From Mitsuaria sp. GD03876 (GTDB lineage Bacteria; Pseudomonadota; Gammaproteobacteria; Burkholderiales; Burkholderiaceae_C), in the NCBI RefSeq assembly GCF_029840635.1, contig NZ_JAOCCU010000022.1, forward strand, positions 1 to 64,000: a stretch of 64,000 nt of DNA. Reading direction: 5' to 3'. Both the position numbers and the translations under genes were made by a program. Position 1 is the first letter of the stretch. Each line of letters begins with the position of its first letter. The notes under the pieces were generated by a model. The model ran no database searches, had not been told where the DNA came from, and saw only the letters and a program-made list of their open reading frames with translations. This document shows, piece by piece, positions 17,501 to 27,780 of this stretch.

Positions 17501-18758
17501 CGCGCACCTCGCGGCGCACGCGGTAGCCGCGGTGCTCCTTGATGAAGTAGCGGCGCAGGCGGTCCTCGGAGACGTCGGCCTCGATCGTGGAGGGGTAGAT
17601 GCCCTCGCGCGCGACCTGGATCGCGTCCTCGTCCAGGTCGGTGGCGAAGACCTGCACCACCGGCGGCGCGTCCAGCGTGCGCGCGTGCTCGTTGAGCAGC
17701 ATCGCCACGGTGTAGGCCTCCTCGCCGGTCGCGCAGGCGACGACCCACACCCGAACGATGTCGGTCGGCCCCTTGTCGCGGAACAGGTCCGGGATGCGCG
17801 ACTCCAGCGCCGCGAAGCAGTCGGCGTCGCGGAAGAAGTTGGTCACGCTGATCAGCAGGTCCTGCAGCAGCGCGCCGGCCTCGCCGGGGCGGGTGCGCAG
17901 GCAGCCCAGGTAGCCCGACAGGTCGTCGATGCCGTTGACCTGCATCCGGCGCCCGATGCGCCGCAGGATGGTGGCGCGCTTGTAGTACGAGAAGTCCCGC
18001 CCGGTGCGGGTGCGCAGGAAGTTCAGCACGTCGCGCAGCGTGCCCTCGTCGGACGTGCTGCCGGCGATCTGCACCGGCGGGCCGTCCTCGGGCGGCAGCC
18101 GGACGCGGTGCTCCTGGCGGTGGTAGTCGATCAGGCGGCCCGGCATCTCCGCCACCGGCAGCACCCAGTCCACCATGCCGGTGGCGATGGCGGTGCGGGG
18201 CATGCCTTCGAATTCAGCCTCGCCCGGGTCCTGGGCGATCGTCAGGCCGCCGCGCTCCTTGATGCGCTTGATGCCGATGGCGCCGTCGCCGTCGTTGCCC
18301 GACAGGATCACCGCCGACGCATGCGGGCCATGCGTGTCCGCCAGCGTGCGGAAGAAGTGGTCGACCGCGACGTGCCGCGTGCGGTCGTTCGGCAGGTCGA
18401 ACAGGCGCAGGTGGCCGTCCATCGTCTTCAGGCCCTTGCGCGGCGGGATGACGTAGACGCGATTGGCCTCCATCGGCGCGGTCTCGAGGACCTGTGTCAC
18501 CTTCATGCGGGTCTCGCGCTGCAGCAGGTCGGCCAGCGCGCTGTCGTGGTCGGGCGACAGGTGCAGCACCACGACGAAGGCCATGCCCGTGTCCGCCGGC
18601 AGCCCGGCGAAGAACGACTGCAGCGCCGAGATGCTGCCCGCCGAGCCGCCCAGCCCGACGACCGGCAGCATCTGGTAGCCGCGGGACGGCACGACGTTGT
18701 CGAGCTCGTCGGCTTCGTCTTCCTCGGCATGGTCGGGCGATCGCGGATCGGTGCTCAT
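14547..18758 (-). CDS. CheB-CheR-PAS-histidine kinase fusion
   Basis: A 1403-residue cytoplasmic sensor. In order: CheB methylesterase domain (about 32-215, GLGGSAGS near the start), CheR methyltransferase domain (about 235-500), a coiled coil of ELKASNEELQ-type heptads (about 686-770), three PAS regions (about 770-880, 890-1010, 1015-1140; two end in DITERK), HisKA with phospho-acceptor His1187 in LSHELRTPL, and a HATPase domain to the C-terminus. ATG 18758 was chosen; a TTG seven codons upstream is possible. No chemoreceptor genes are nearby, so its methylation activities probably serve another signalling system. It is followed at seven bases by a receiver protein. Confidence 0.9.
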   Translation of the reverse strand: MSTDPRSPDHAEEDEADELDNVVPSRGYQMLPVVGLGGSAGSISALQSFFAGLPADTGMAFVVVLHLSPDHDSALADLLQRETRMKVTQVLETAPMEANRVYVIPPRKGLKTMDGHLRLFDLPNDRTRHVAVDHFFRTLADTHGPHASAVILSGNDGDGAIGIKRIKERGGLTIAQDPGEAEFEGMPRTAIATGMVDWVLPVAEMPGRLIDYHRQEHRVRLPPEDGPPVQIAGSTSDEGTLRDVLNFLRTRTGRDFSYYKRATILRRIGRRMQVNGIDDLSGYLGCLRTRPGEAGALLQDLLISVTNFFRDADCFAALESRIPDLFRDKGPTDIVRVWVVACATGEEAYTVAMLLNEHARTLDAPPVVQVFATDLDEDAIQVAREGIYPSTIEADVSEDRLRRYFIKEHRGYRVRREVREMVLFAMHDLLKDSPFSRLDLVTCRNLLIYLNRDAQARALDIFHFALRPGATLFLGSSESVEDGSPLFTVLDKKHRLFRQRPMPRAGLPVPSGPGTLALALETQQAQGEAAHSAGRVFEQGPANPRLADRAASSRTVPWGEVHLRLLDRLAPPSVLVDAEYEMLHLSPAAGRFLQFNGGEPSRNLLRSVHPALRIELRAALYQVSQSGEPTTVPGLAMPLPEGSLAVTVHVYPARDVSPDLMLVVFQSGVPETPLDAAAEKRPPEPLARQLEREIDRLKSHLRDTVEQYEASTEELKASNEELQAMNEELRSATEELETSREELQSINEELTTVNHELKSKVDELGQANSDMHNLMDATAIATVFLDRQLRITRFTPSAVALFNLIATDIGRPLTDLTTQLRYPSLATDAQNVLETLVSVEREVGQGGDPGAGDLVDAGGHWYLARLRPYRTIDDRIAGVVLTFVDITERKRAQEALSAADARFRAIVDQATVGVLQVDLQGRIALVNGRMCRLLDYAEQELVGMSLDALVHPDDQVQHRQRLQLLLERDESFEIEKRLLRRDGSPVWVHNSVTSLPAMDGGEGSVIAVCVDITERKTAEAALRNSEEHLRMVLENAREYAIFTTDADRRITAWNPGAQRILGYSEQEATGRQADMIFTDEDRGAGVPQEEASQALAEGRAGDDRFHQRKDGSLFWASGAMMTMHDAEGRNAGFVKILRDQSEARRSQQALELSQSELLRALRENEGARAALEAANVAKDQFLAVLSHELRTPLTPAVMALQMLSRREELPEDVHRSLEMILRNIRVESRLIDDLLDLTRISRGTLELDRASVDLHQIIRAACEVCDGDVREKAQVLTVDLRATVHRTVGDNHRLQQVVWNLLKNASKFTPPRGAIRISTTLEEGRFVMTVEDNGVGIEPEALPRIFEAFVQGGTWVAREFGGLGLGLSISKATVEAHGGRLRVSSPGRGQGATFTLELPLAEL

Positions 18759-18933
18759 TCCGTCGTCTCTGTCTGTCAAGCGGGGCCTCGAGGCGTTTGG
18801 AGAACGCGCGATTATGGGCGCCGCTGCAGGGCCTCGACATGGGGTCGCGGAGCAAGGCGAATACCCGGGGTCGCCACGGGCGCGGCGGGTGCGCCGATTG
18901 CCAGCGGCGCGGCGCGGCGCGGCGCGGCCCGAC

Positions 18934-19338
18934 TTATTGGCCGGGCAGGGCGCCCAGCGCGTGGGCCGACAGCACCGCGGCGCAGGCGGCGATGCCGGCC
19001 AGGCCGAGGCCGCGGCTTGCGCGCAGGGTGCGCGCCGGCGCGAGGTTCAGGGCCAGCACGAAGCACCAGCCGATGAGCATCCAGGCCGCGGCGACGACGA
19101 ACAGGCCGCCGGCCACGCCCAGCGCGCTCACGCCGCAGGTGAGCTGCAGCAGGAGCAGCGGCGCCAAGGCCGCCAGCAGCGCGGCCGGCGCGCGGGTCGC
19201 GTCCGCCGGCGCGGCCCGCGTGCCGACGGCGAGCGCCCAGCGCGACAGGCCCCAGGGCGTCGCGGCCGCGATCGCGAACGCGGCGAGCGCGGGGGCCGCG
19301 CCGGCGAGTGTCCAGGTGGCGTGGGCCAGGGCAGTCAT
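18934..19338 (-). CDS. DUF3325 membrane protein
   Basis: A 134-residue protein with about four hydrophobic helices, matching the DUF3325 family that commonly closes siderophore-receptor/PepSY operons. Its ATG overlaps the stop of the preceding gene by four bases (ATGA, 19335-19338). The function is not established; context says inner-membrane handling of iron or siderophore, perhaps reduction or release of iron. Confidence 0.75.
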   Translation of the reverse strand: MTALAHATWTLAGAAPALAAFAIAAATPWGLSRWALAVGTRAAPADATRAPAALLAALAPLLLLQLTCGVSALGVAGGLFVVAAAWMLIGWCFVLALNLAPARTLRASRGLGLAGIAACAAVLSAHALGALPGQ

Positions 19339-20350
19339 GCCGGGACCTCGTCGATGTCGGCGGCGTTGTCCGTCGCGATCGGCGCCTGGCGCCAGGCGCG
19401 CGCCAGCGGCCAGGTGAGCAGGGCCGCGGCGACACCGGCCTGCGGCACGCCGGAAACCCCCGCCAGCGCGGCGAAGGCCAGGGCCGCCAGCGCCAACAGC
19501 ACGATCGCGGTCCGGCGCAGCCATGCCGCGAGGGACACCGCCGGCAACACCAGGAAGAAGGTCAGCAGCATGCCCAGCATGCCGACACCGCGCTGCGGAT
19601 CGACCGCCACCAGATGCGCCAGGCGGAAGCTCTCGACCATCAGCAGGGCGGTGATCCAGAAGCCGGCGTATCGGGCGAGGTGGTCGATCACGCGGCGCCA
19701 GGGAGCTGGACGCGACGGCGAGTCCGCAACGGGCGGCGCTGGTGCGCCCGACTCGATCGAAAGTCCTGACGCCGGCGCTCGGCCGGTGGCCGAGGTCGGG
19801 GCGGCGGTGGCGGTGGAGGTGGAGGTGACGGTGGAGGTGGAGGTGGAGGTGGAGGTGACGGCTGCCCGGCGTGCTGCGGGGCGCTTGTCGGGTCTCGGCT
19901 CGCCCAGCGTGAAAGCGAGGGCGCCCGACCCGCCCGCGAGGGCGAGGAGCGAGACCGTCATCGGACCGAGCGGCGGATGCCCGTGCCATCCGCCGAGGAA
20001 GGCGGCGATGACCAGCAGCCCCGCCGTCAGGCCGAAGGTCCATCGCCACAACGGCGACTCGCGCCGTGCCGCGAACGCGAGGCCGGCGGCGATCGCCGGC
20101 CAGAGCGCGACCAGCGTCCACATCGCCCACGCGGGGCGCTGCGCCAGCGGCGTCCACCCTGGCGGGGGCGCGAGGTGCAGCACGATGCCCACGACCAGCG
20201 TCGCCGGCATCGCCGCGAAGAGCCCGAGCAGGAAGCGCGTGCCGCCGCCCAGCGCCGGCAATTCGGCCGGCGCCGCCGCTCCGGCGGGGCCGGTCACCCT
20301 GTCGAGCCTCGGCTTCCGACCCGACGCTCCATCGGGTGTGCGATCGATCG

Positions 20351-20354
<4 letters not shown>
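19335..20354 (-). CDS. Multi-pass membrane protein of the iron-uptake operon
   Basis: A 339-residue inner-membrane protein with several helices in two blocks (about 40-150 and 245-330), joined by a low-complexity Thr/Ser and Thr/Ala linker (about 165-190) encoded by a GGAGGT-type repeat (minus strand). ATGA overlaps link it to the PepSY gene upstream (20351-20354) and DUF3325 downstream (19335-19338). Similar operons usually carry a small DUF3649 protein at this place. This one is much longer, so it may be an expanded or fused version; I cannot confirm a family. Its role in siderophore or iron handling is inferred from context. Confidence 0.65.
19801..19860. repeat. GGAGGT-type hexamer repeat in a membrane protein gene
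   Basis: Mostly GGAGGT units with a few GACGGT and GGCGGT variants. On the minus strand they encode a Thr-Ser run with Val and Ala interruptions, in the loop between the two membrane blocks. Confidence 0.85.
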
Positions 20355-21661
<1,307 letters not shown>

Positions 21662-21728
21662 GGAAGCGCCTTCAGGCAGTTCATGGCGAGGCAGGACATC
21701 CGCGTGACGGCGTGACGGCGGCGCGGGT

Positions 21729-23966
21729 TCAGTAGCTCACCTGCAGGCTGACCGTCCAGGTCCGGCCCAGCGCCGGGGACACGACGTTGGCGTTGATCGC
21801 GCCGTCGAAGTAGTCCTTGTCGAGCAGGTTCTTCAGCCCCGCGTTGACGCGCCAGGTCGGGCCGCTGTAGCCGACGCTCGCGTCGACGACCGCGTAGCCC
21901 GGCAGCGTGAAGGGCAGGTTGCCGCGCTGCTGGCTGACGGCGCGCCCGCCCAGGCCCAGCGTCCAGTTCGGCAGCCAGGTCGGCTTGTAGAGCGCCCACA
22001 GCGTCGCGGCGTGCAGCGGCTGCAGGTTGATCGGCTTGCCCAGGATCGCGGTGTTGTTGTCGCGGGTGACGCGGGCGTCGGTGTAGGCGTAGCCGGCCGT
22101 CAGGCTCAGGCCGTCCTTGAGCCGCGCGCCGACCTCCAGCTCGACGCCGCGGGACTGCTGCTCGCCGGTCTGCACGCTGAAGCCGGTGTTGACCGGGTCC
22201 GACGTGGTGACGTTGCGGCGCTTGAGGTCGAACACCGCGATCGAGCCGGTGAGCCGCCCGTCGAGCGCCTCGTGCTTCAAGCCCCATTCCCATTGCTTGC
22301 CGGTCTCCGGCACGAAGCCCTTGCCGTCGAAGTCCTGGCCGCTGACCGGCAGGAAGGACTCGGACCAGCTGACGTAGGTCGACCAGCCCGGCAGGAACTC
22401 CTTGACCAGCCCGGCGCTGCCGACGGTGGCGCTGTCGGTCTTGAGCGACTGGGTGTTGCGGACCTTGTCCTCGATGCGCTCGCGCGAGTGGTCGCGGCGC
22501 ACGCCGACCAGCGCGGTCCAGCCGTCGCCGAACTTCAGTTGGTCCTGCAGGTAGAGGCCGGCGACGGTCAGCGTGGACGGCGCGAACGAGCTCAGGGCGG
22601 CCGGGCAGGTGGCCGGCACGCCGTACTGCGGGTTGAACAGGTCCAGCGGCGCGATCGTGCAGGAGCGCGAGCCCTGGCGGCTGTGGCCGCGGCGCGCGTC
22701 CAGGCCGACGACGACCTGGTGCGCGACCGGCCCGATGTCGACCTTGGCCAGCACCGAGGTGTCGGTGGCGAGGATGTCGAAGTCCAGGTACTGGCGCGTC
22801 GCCGAGCGGTTCTGCAGCCGGCGGTTGGCCTGCAGCGCCTGCAGCGCGACGAAGTTGCCGGTGCCCGACTCCTCCTCGTAGCGCACGCCCTGGCGCAGCG
22901 TCAGCGCGGGGGTGAAGCGGTGCTCCAGGCTGTAGCCGGCGGTCTTCTGCTCGACGTCGTAGCCGCCGAAGGAGGCGTCGCCGGTGAACATCGTGCGGCG
23001 CACCGTGCCGTTGGGATTGGGCAGCAGCGTGCCGTAGGGCGTGGTGCCCTGCTGGCGGATCCACTTGCTGGTGCTGTAGCTGGTGAAGATCACGAAGTCG
23101 GTGTCGCGGCCGAAGTCGATCGACAGCGACGGCGACACCCAGCGGTCCTTGCGCCAGACGTCATCGGTGGCGTCATCGCCGTCCGAGGTCTGCGCGGTGA
23201 CGCGCAGCGCGGTGCGGCCGTTGGCGGACAGCGGCTCGTTGATGTCGGCGGACAGCGTGCGGCTGTTGAAGCTGCCGATGTCGATGCCGCCGTCCAGGCG
23301 GCGCACCGCCTCGGGCCGCTTGCTGACCGCGTTGACCAGGCCGCCGGGCTGCACCTGGCCGTACAGGATCGAGGACGCGCCCTTGAGCACCTCGAAGCGC
23401 TCGTAGGCGTAGCTGGTCAGCCGGGTCCACATGCCGGGGCTCTGCACCAGGCCGTCGATGAGGATCGACTCGGTCGAGCGGAAGCCGCGGATGTTGATGT
23501 CGTCGAAGCCGCGTCGGCCGAAGTTCACCGGGCTGACGCCGGGCACGGTCTGCAGCGCCTGCTGCAGGTTGGTGATCTGGCGCGAGTCCATCACCTCGCG
23601 GGTCACGACGCTCATCGAGCGCGGCGTCTCCAGCAGCCGCATCTCCGCCTTGCCGGCAGTGATGCCCTGCGTCGGCGCGAAGCCGGTGTCGCGCTGCACG
23701 CTGCCGTAGATGACGACGGAATCCATCTTGCGCGGCTCGTCGCTGGCGCCCGCGTTGGCGTTGGCGTTGGCGGCGGCATTGCCGGCCGCGGCGGCGGACG
23801 CCGCCGTGGATGCCGCAGCGGTGGCGGATGGCGCGCCTTCCTCCGGCGCGGCGGGCGCCTGCTGCGCATGGGCGGCGGCGAGGCTCAACAGGCCGAGGGC
23901 GGCGGCGAGCGGGGACAGGGCGATGGGCATCCGGCGGGGATGCGGGAGGCGGGAACGGTGGCTCAT
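21729..23966 (-). CDS. TonB-dependent siderophore receptor
   Basis: A 745-residue outer-membrane receptor. A signal peptide (LSPLAAALGLLSLAAAHAQ) is followed by a low-complexity Ala/Asn stretch, a TonB-box-like DSVVIYG, the plug domain (about 100-210, with RGFDDINIRGF) and a 22-strand type barrel ending in an aromatic residue (VSLQVSY). The plug's siderophore-receptor signature and the downstream PepSY/DUF3325 genes identify it as a ferric-siderophore importer. ATG 23966 is preferred; 24059 and 23930 are in-frame alternatives, and none has a strong ribosome binding site. No siderophore biosynthesis gene is present, so it may take up a foreign siderophore. I could not find a clear Fur box upstream. 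Confidence 0.88.
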   Translation of the reverse strand: MSHRSRLPHPRRMPIALSPLAAALGLLSLAAAHAQQAPAAPEEGAPSATAAASTAASAAAAGNAAANANANAGASDEPRKMDSVVIYGSVQRDTGFAPTQGITAGKAEMRLLETPRSMSVVTREVMDSRQITNLQQALQTVPGVSPVNFGRRGFDDINIRGFRSTESILIDGLVQSPGMWTRLTSYAYERFEVLKGASSILYGQVQPGGLVNAVSKRPEAVRRLDGGIDIGSFNSRTLSADINEPLSANGRTALRVTAQTSDGDDATDDVWRKDRWVSPSLSIDFGRDTDFVIFTSYSTSKWIRQQGTTPYGTLLPNPNGTVRRTMFTGDASFGGYDVEQKTAGYSLEHRFTPALTLRQGVRYEEESGTGNFVALQALQANRRLQNRSATRQYLDFDILATDTSVLAKVDIGPVAHQVVVGLDARRGHSRQGSRSCTIAPLDLFNPQYGVPATCPAALSSFAPSTLTVAGLYLQDQLKFGDGWTALVGVRRDHSRERIEDKVRNTQSLKTDSATVGSAGLVKEFLPGWSTYVSWSESFLPVSGQDFDGKGFVPETGKQWEWGLKHEALDGRLTGSIAVFDLKRRNVTTSDPVNTGFSVQTGEQQSRGVELEVGARLKDGLSLTAGYAYTDARVTRDNNTAILGKPINLQPLHAATLWALYKPTWLPNWTLGLGGRAVSQQRGNLPFTLPGYAVVDASVGYSGPTWRVNAGLKNLLDKDYFDGAINANVVSPALGRTWTVSLQVSY

Positions 23967-24336
23967 GGACGTCGATGGCAACGCGGCTCCGGCGCAGGGG
24001 CGGCGCGCGGAACGCGGGGTGAAGGAATCCGCGTTGCATGGCGTCTGCGAGCAAGGCACGGGAACGGCCGGTCCCGCGTGAACGGGTCCGGCGGCGGCCT
24101 GGACGGGCCGCGCGGGATCGGGGGTGCTGGCTGCAGTGGGGACCGTCAGGGGACGGCCGCCCGGGAGGCTGGCGCTCCGCGTCGATGGCGGAGGGCGCTC
24201 GCGACAGAGGGGCGGGGCGCTGGTAGCGCTCCCAGGTCACGAGCGGGCCGGAGTGTACCGAGATTGTTTCGCGCGGCCGTGAATGGCGTGAAGCCGATGG
24301 GGCCTTGCGCGCCCCCGACTCGCGGGGGCGCCGGTG
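23967..24336. other. Intergenic region upstream of the siderophore receptor
   Basis: A 370-base gap between phoD (minus) and the receptor gene (minus). It contains the phoD-proximal hairpin at 24309-24331 and should contain the receptor promoter. I see no convincing Fur box and no additional gene. Confidence 0.5.
24309..24331 (-). terminator. GC-rich hairpin after phoD
   Basis: GCGCCCCCG-N5-CGGGGGCGC lies six bases downstream of the phoD stop on the minus strand. The nine-base stem is strong but no U-tract follows, so termination efficiency is uncertain. Confidence 0.45.
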
Positions 24337-25872
24337 TCAGGCGGCCTGCGCGCCGGGCCGTCCCGCCTCGACCGTGAACCGCGCCGCGGTGCTGACTTCG
24401 CTCTTCGCGTCCCACGGCGTGCGCACGCTGCGCAGCTCGGCGTCGAGCCGGCCCTCGCGCAGCTCGAAGCGCATGTAGCCGCGCTGGTCGCTGCGGCCGT
24501 AGCGCACCTGCGGGTTGAAGGGCAGCGCCTTGTCGAGCCGGTCCTGCTCCATGCCGTGGCTGGAGATCGAGGTGCCGCAGAACTCGCTGGCGAGCACCGG
24601 TGCCTTCGCGTCGTCCCAGTCGAGCTTGAGGTCGCTGACGTAGTTGGCGTGGACGTCGCCGCCCAGCACGACGGTGTTGGGCACGCGGCGCGACGCCAGG
24701 TCGCGCAGCAGCCGCTCGCGGGCGAACGGATAACCGTCCCAGCCGTCGGTCCAGTAGCGGCCCGGTCCCTTCGCCGGGTCCTGCCAGTTGAAGCGCGACA
24801 TCAGCGTCTGCTGCGCCAGCAGGTTCCACGGACGCGTCGCGTCCCAGCTGTCGCGCAGCCAGCGCTCCTGCGGCGCGCCCAGCATCGTGCGGCGGTCGTC
24901 AAGCAACGCGCGGCAGTCCTTCAGGTCGACGGTGTTGGAGCCGCCGCGGCCCGGCTTCGGGCAGACCTGCTGATCGCGCCAGGAGCGGTCGTCGATCGTG
25001 ATCAGCCGCGCCAGGCGGCCCCAGTCGACGTGGTGGCTCAGCACGATGTCCGCGCCTTTCGGGCGCATCGCCTTGGGGAAGGGCTGGTGCTCCCAGTACG
25101 CCTGCGCGGCGGCGATGCGGCGCTGGTGGAAATCGGGCGCGAGGTCCTCGGACACGTCGCCGGCCCAGTCGTTCTGCGTCTCGTGGTCGTCCCAGGTGAG
25201 GATCCACGGCGCGGCCGCGTGCATCGCCTGCAGTTGCGGGTCGCTCTTGTACTGCGCGTAGCGCTGGCGGTACTCGTCCAGGCCGCGGCAGGCGCCGCCC
25301 TGGTGGCGGCGCGGCGCCTTGCTGTCGATCGCGGTGGCCGATTCGTAGATGTAGTCGCCGAGGAACAGGACGAGGTCCAGGTCCTGACGCGCCATGTCGC
25401 CCCAGGCGGCGTACTCGCCGTGGTCCCAGCGCTGGCAGGACGCGATCGCGAAGCGCAGCGCGCCCGTCGCCGCGTCGGCGGCCGGCGCGGTGCGGGTGCG
25501 GCCCACTGCGCTCTGCTGGCCGAGCGCGCGGAAGCGATACCAGTACCAGCGGTCGGGGCGCAGGCCGGCGGGCTCGGCATGCACGCTGTGGGCGGTGCCG
25601 GGCTCGGCCTGCTCGGTGCCGCGGGCGACCACGGTCTTGAAGGCCTCGTCCTCGGCGAGCTCCCACTCGACAGCCACCCGCGCCGGGAGCGAGTCGCCGA
25701 GCAGCCGGGTCCAGAGCACCACGCGCTCCGCGCGCGGCGTGCCGGAGGCGATGCCGAGGCCGAACAGCGGCTCGGCGGCGGCATCGGCATGGCGGAGCAG
25801 GGCCGGCGCGCAGCCGGCGGCGAGGGCGGCCTGCAGCAGGCCGCGGCGGGAGGGAGTCCAGAGGGAGGTCAT
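24337..25872 (-). CDS. phoD: Alkaline phosphatase D
   Basis: A 511-residue PhoD-family phosphodiesterase/phosphatase. A twin-arginine signal (PSRRGLLQAALAAG) directs export of the folded, metal-loaded enzyme to the periplasm. An N-terminal beta domain (about 35-130) precedes the metallophosphatase core, with metal-site blocks IASCQRWDHGEY, LFLGDYIYE, TWDDHETQNDWAG and VVLGGDVHANYVSDL. PhoD enzymes use Ca2+ and Fe3+ and release phosphate from mono- and diesters. It stands alone, with no PHO-type regulator nearby; a GGAGG site precedes the ATG. Confidence 0.92.
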   Translation of the reverse strand: MTSLWTPSRRGLLQAALAAGCAPALLRHADAAAEPLFGLGIASGTPRAERVVLWTRLLGDSLPARVAVEWELAEDEAFKTVVARGTEQAEPGTAHSVHAEPAGLRPDRWYWYRFRALGQQSAVGRTRTAPAADAATGALRFAIASCQRWDHGEYAAWGDMARQDLDLVLFLGDYIYESATAIDSKAPRRHQGGACRGLDEYRQRYAQYKSDPQLQAMHAAAPWILTWDDHETQNDWAGDVSEDLAPDFHQRRIAAAQAYWEHQPFPKAMRPKGADIVLSHHVDWGRLARLITIDDRSWRDQQVCPKPGRGGSNTVDLKDCRALLDDRRTMLGAPQERWLRDSWDATRPWNLLAQQTLMSRFNWQDPAKGPGRYWTDGWDGYPFARERLLRDLASRRVPNTVVLGGDVHANYVSDLKLDWDDAKAPVLASEFCGTSISSHGMEQDRLDKALPFNPQVRYGRSDQRGYMRFELREGRLDAELRSVRTPWDAKSEVSTAARFTVEAGRPGAQAA

Positions 25873-25937
25873 GAGATCCAGGGTAGTCGGCTTCGTTGAC
25901 GGCGCGGCGACGACCCGTTGCCGCGCCCCGCGTCCGT

Positions 25938-25969
25938 GCGATCACGCGATCAGGTGTTCACGTGATCGC
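25938..25969. repeat. GATC-rich inverted repeat
   Basis: GCGATCACG-N14-CGTGATCGC lies between phoD and the Bug gene, within a stretch crowded with CGATC words (to about 25992). It is 21 bases past the Bug gene's stop on the minus strand, so it may act as its terminator, but no U-tract follows. Confidence 0.5.
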
Positions 25970-25989
25970 GCCGTCGATCGATCGAGCGA

Positions 25990-27003
25990 TCAATCCACCG
26001 TCATCTTCGCGTCGCGCGCGACCTTGCCCAGGCGCTCGTACTCGCTGGCGCTCAGCTTGGCGAGCTCGGCGGCGGTCGAGGCCTTCGGCGAGAAGCCGGC
26101 GGCGAGCAGCTTGTCCTTCACGCCGGGATCGGCCAGCGCGGCCTGCAGCGCGAGCTCGAGCTTCTTCACCACCGGCGCGGGCAGGCCGGCCGGGCCGTAG
26201 ACGCCGAACCACGGCTCGATCGCGTAGCCGGGCAGGCCGGCCTCGGCGAGCGTGGGCACGTCGGGCAGCGCGGGGCTGCGCTGCGAGCCGGCGACGGCCA
26301 GCGCGCGCAGCTTGCCGGCCTGGATGTGGGGCAGCGACGCGGGCAGGTTGTCGAAGGCGACCGGCACCTGGCCGCCGATCAGGTCGGTGATCAGCGGCGC
26401 GCTGCCCTTGTAGGGCACGTGCACCCACTCGGTGTGGCTGAGCTGGCCGAACAGCACGCCGGCCAGATGCATCGAGGTGCCCGCGCCGGCGGTCGCGTAC
26501 GGCAGGCCGGGGTGCTTGGCCGCATGGGCGCGGAGTTCCGCGACGGTCTTCACCGGCAGCGACGGGCCGACCTCCAGCACGATGGTGGAGTTCCCCAGCA
26601 ACCCGATCGCGCTGAAGTCCTTGCGGGGATCGAAGGACATCTTCTTGTAAATGTGCGGGTTGAGCGCGTTGGTCGAGATCGCGCCCATGCCGATGGTGTA
26701 GCCGTCGGGCGCGGCCTTGGCGACGGCGTCCATGCCGAGGTTGCCGCCGGCGCCGCCGCGGTTCTCGATGACGACGGTCTGCCCGAGCGCCTGCGACATC
26801 TGCGCGCCGACGGTGCGCGCGACCAGGTCGGTGGTGCCGCCGGCGGCGTAGGGGACGATGAAGCGGATCGGCTTGGACGGGAAGGCGTCCTGCGCCAGGG
26901 CGGGCAGCGCGCCGAGGGCGCACAGCGCCACGGCGGCGCCGGCGAACGCGCGGCGGGGCCAGGTCTTGCGCGAGCGGCCGCGCGCGGAGCGGGGAATGGA
27001 CAT
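25990..27003 (-). CDS. Bug-family tricarboxylate-type substrate-binding protein
   Basis: A 337-residue periplasmic binding protein of the Bug/TctC family, abundant in Burkholderiales. A signal peptide ends at LPALAQ (residue about 37). The family blocks FPSKPIRFIVPYAAGG and ENRGGAGGNLGMDAVAKA bind a carboxylate through ordered water. ATG 27003 has AAGGAG six bases upstream; the open frame to 27108 has no signal features. No TctA/TctB membrane genes are nearby, so it is an orphan receptor, as is usual for Bug proteins. The ligand cannot be predicted. Confidence 0.9.
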   Translation of the reverse strand: MSIPRSARGRSRKTWPRRAFAGAAVALCALGALPALAQDAFPSKPIRFIVPYAAGGTTDLVARTVGAQMSQALGQTVVIENRGGAGGNLGMDAVAKAAPDGYTIGMGAISTNALNPHIYKKMSFDPRKDFSAIGLLGNSTIVLEVGPSLPVKTVAELRAHAAKHPGLPYATAGAGTSMHLAGVLFGQLSHTEWVHVPYKGSAPLITDLIGGQVPVAFDNLPASLPHIQAGKLRALAVAGSQRSPALPDVPTLAEAGLPGYAIEPWFGVYGPAGLPAPVVKKLELALQAALADPGVKDKLLAAGFSPKASTAAELAKLSASEYERLGKVARDAKMTVD

Positions 27004-27121
27004 GAGGTCTCCTTGTCGGGTGACCGTCATGAGACGAGCTTTCCCCGGTGGGGACGCAGCGTGGATACCCGGGCGGGGCGCTCGGCGGGCCCGCAGATCG
27101 CCCGCCATTCCGGATGCTTTG

Positions 27122-27167
27122 GCAGGCGCTTAGCCGGCGTCGCCATCGAAATCCGCTAAGCGCCTGC
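27122..27167. terminator. Long inverted repeat between Bug and membrane-protein genes
   Basis: GCAGGCGCTTAGC (27122-27134) pairs perfectly with GCTAAGCGCCTGC (27155-27167), with a 20-base loop. It lies 22 bases after the stop of the gene 27190-27690 on the minus strand. It could terminate that transcript, though no U-run follows, or be a regulatory site for the Bug gene. Confidence 0.5.
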
Positions 27168-27189
27168 TTTGCCAGGATTTATCGCCGCA

Positions 27190-27690
27190 TCACGCATCCC
27201 GGCGCCGGGCCACGCGGAGCTGCCAGCTCTGCAGCGCGAAGCCGACCACGAACACCAGCAGCCAGGCCAGCAGCGTGGTGCGCACCACGGGGTCCTCCGG
27301 CCCGGCGGCCAGCGGGCTGGCGGCGGGGAGCCGGGTCAGCGTCTCGTTGATGCCGGGCACCAGCAGCAGGAAGAAGCTGAACGACAAGCCGAACGCCTGC
27401 AGGTGCGGACGCAGCCGGCCCAGGAAGCCCAGTCGCGGCACGAGCAGCCCGCCGCCGAAGGCCGCCAGCAGCGCCAGCACGCCCAGCACATGGCCCGGGT
27501 TCACGCCCTGGACGCTCGACAGCCCGAAAGCCGTCAACACCGACAGCGTCAGGCCGCCCAGGTAGACGCGGCCCGATCGCGTCGACGGATCGATGCGGCG
27601 ATGACGGACGAAGCTGTACAGGCCGGCGATGACGGGCGGCAGGCTCAGCAGCGTGTGGGCGATGCCCAGCGCGGAAAGGGGATGAGGCAT
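27190..27690 (-). CDS. Membrane protein, TetR-regulated
   Basis: A 166-residue protein with about five hydrophobic helices, including TLLSLPPVIAGLYSFVRHRR, VLGVLALLAAFGGGLLV and TLLAWLLVFVVGFALQSW. It looks like a small multi-pass inner-membrane protein. I do not assign a family with confidence; it resembles DUF2306-type proteins. ATG 27690 was chosen because it opens directly into the first helix. A 16-base element identical to one in front of the downstream-facing tetR gene lies about 90 bases upstream of its start (27781-27796), so it is the likely target of that regulator. Confidence 0.7.
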   Translation of the reverse strand: MPHPLSALGIAHTLLSLPPVIAGLYSFVRHRRIDPSTRSGRVYLGGLTLSVLTAFGLSSVQGVNPGHVLGVLALLAAFGGGLLVPRLGFLGRLRPHLQAFGLSFSFFLLLVPGINETLTRLPAASPLAAGPEDPVVRTTLLAWLLVFVVGFALQSWQLRVARRRDA

Positions 27691-27780
27691 GGTCGATCTC
27701 GAAGAGGAAAGGGGTGATGGAAGGGGACGGTGGGGTGAAGGTGCGATCGGGCCTTCGCGGGATTGAAGGGTGGTGTCGTG

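Noticed and set aside
14346-19076. A very long open frame (over 1500 codons) on the plus strand
   Set aside because: It is the mirror of the CheB-CheR-PAS-kinase gene on the minus strand. Its translation is Arg/Gln/His/Ala-rich without any domain, a codon-bias shadow of GC-rich DNA.
22011-24377. Long open frame on the plus strand opposite the siderophore receptor
   Set aside because: Shadow frame: low-complexity Ala/Arg/Val composition, no domains, while the minus strand encodes a full TonB-dependent receptor.
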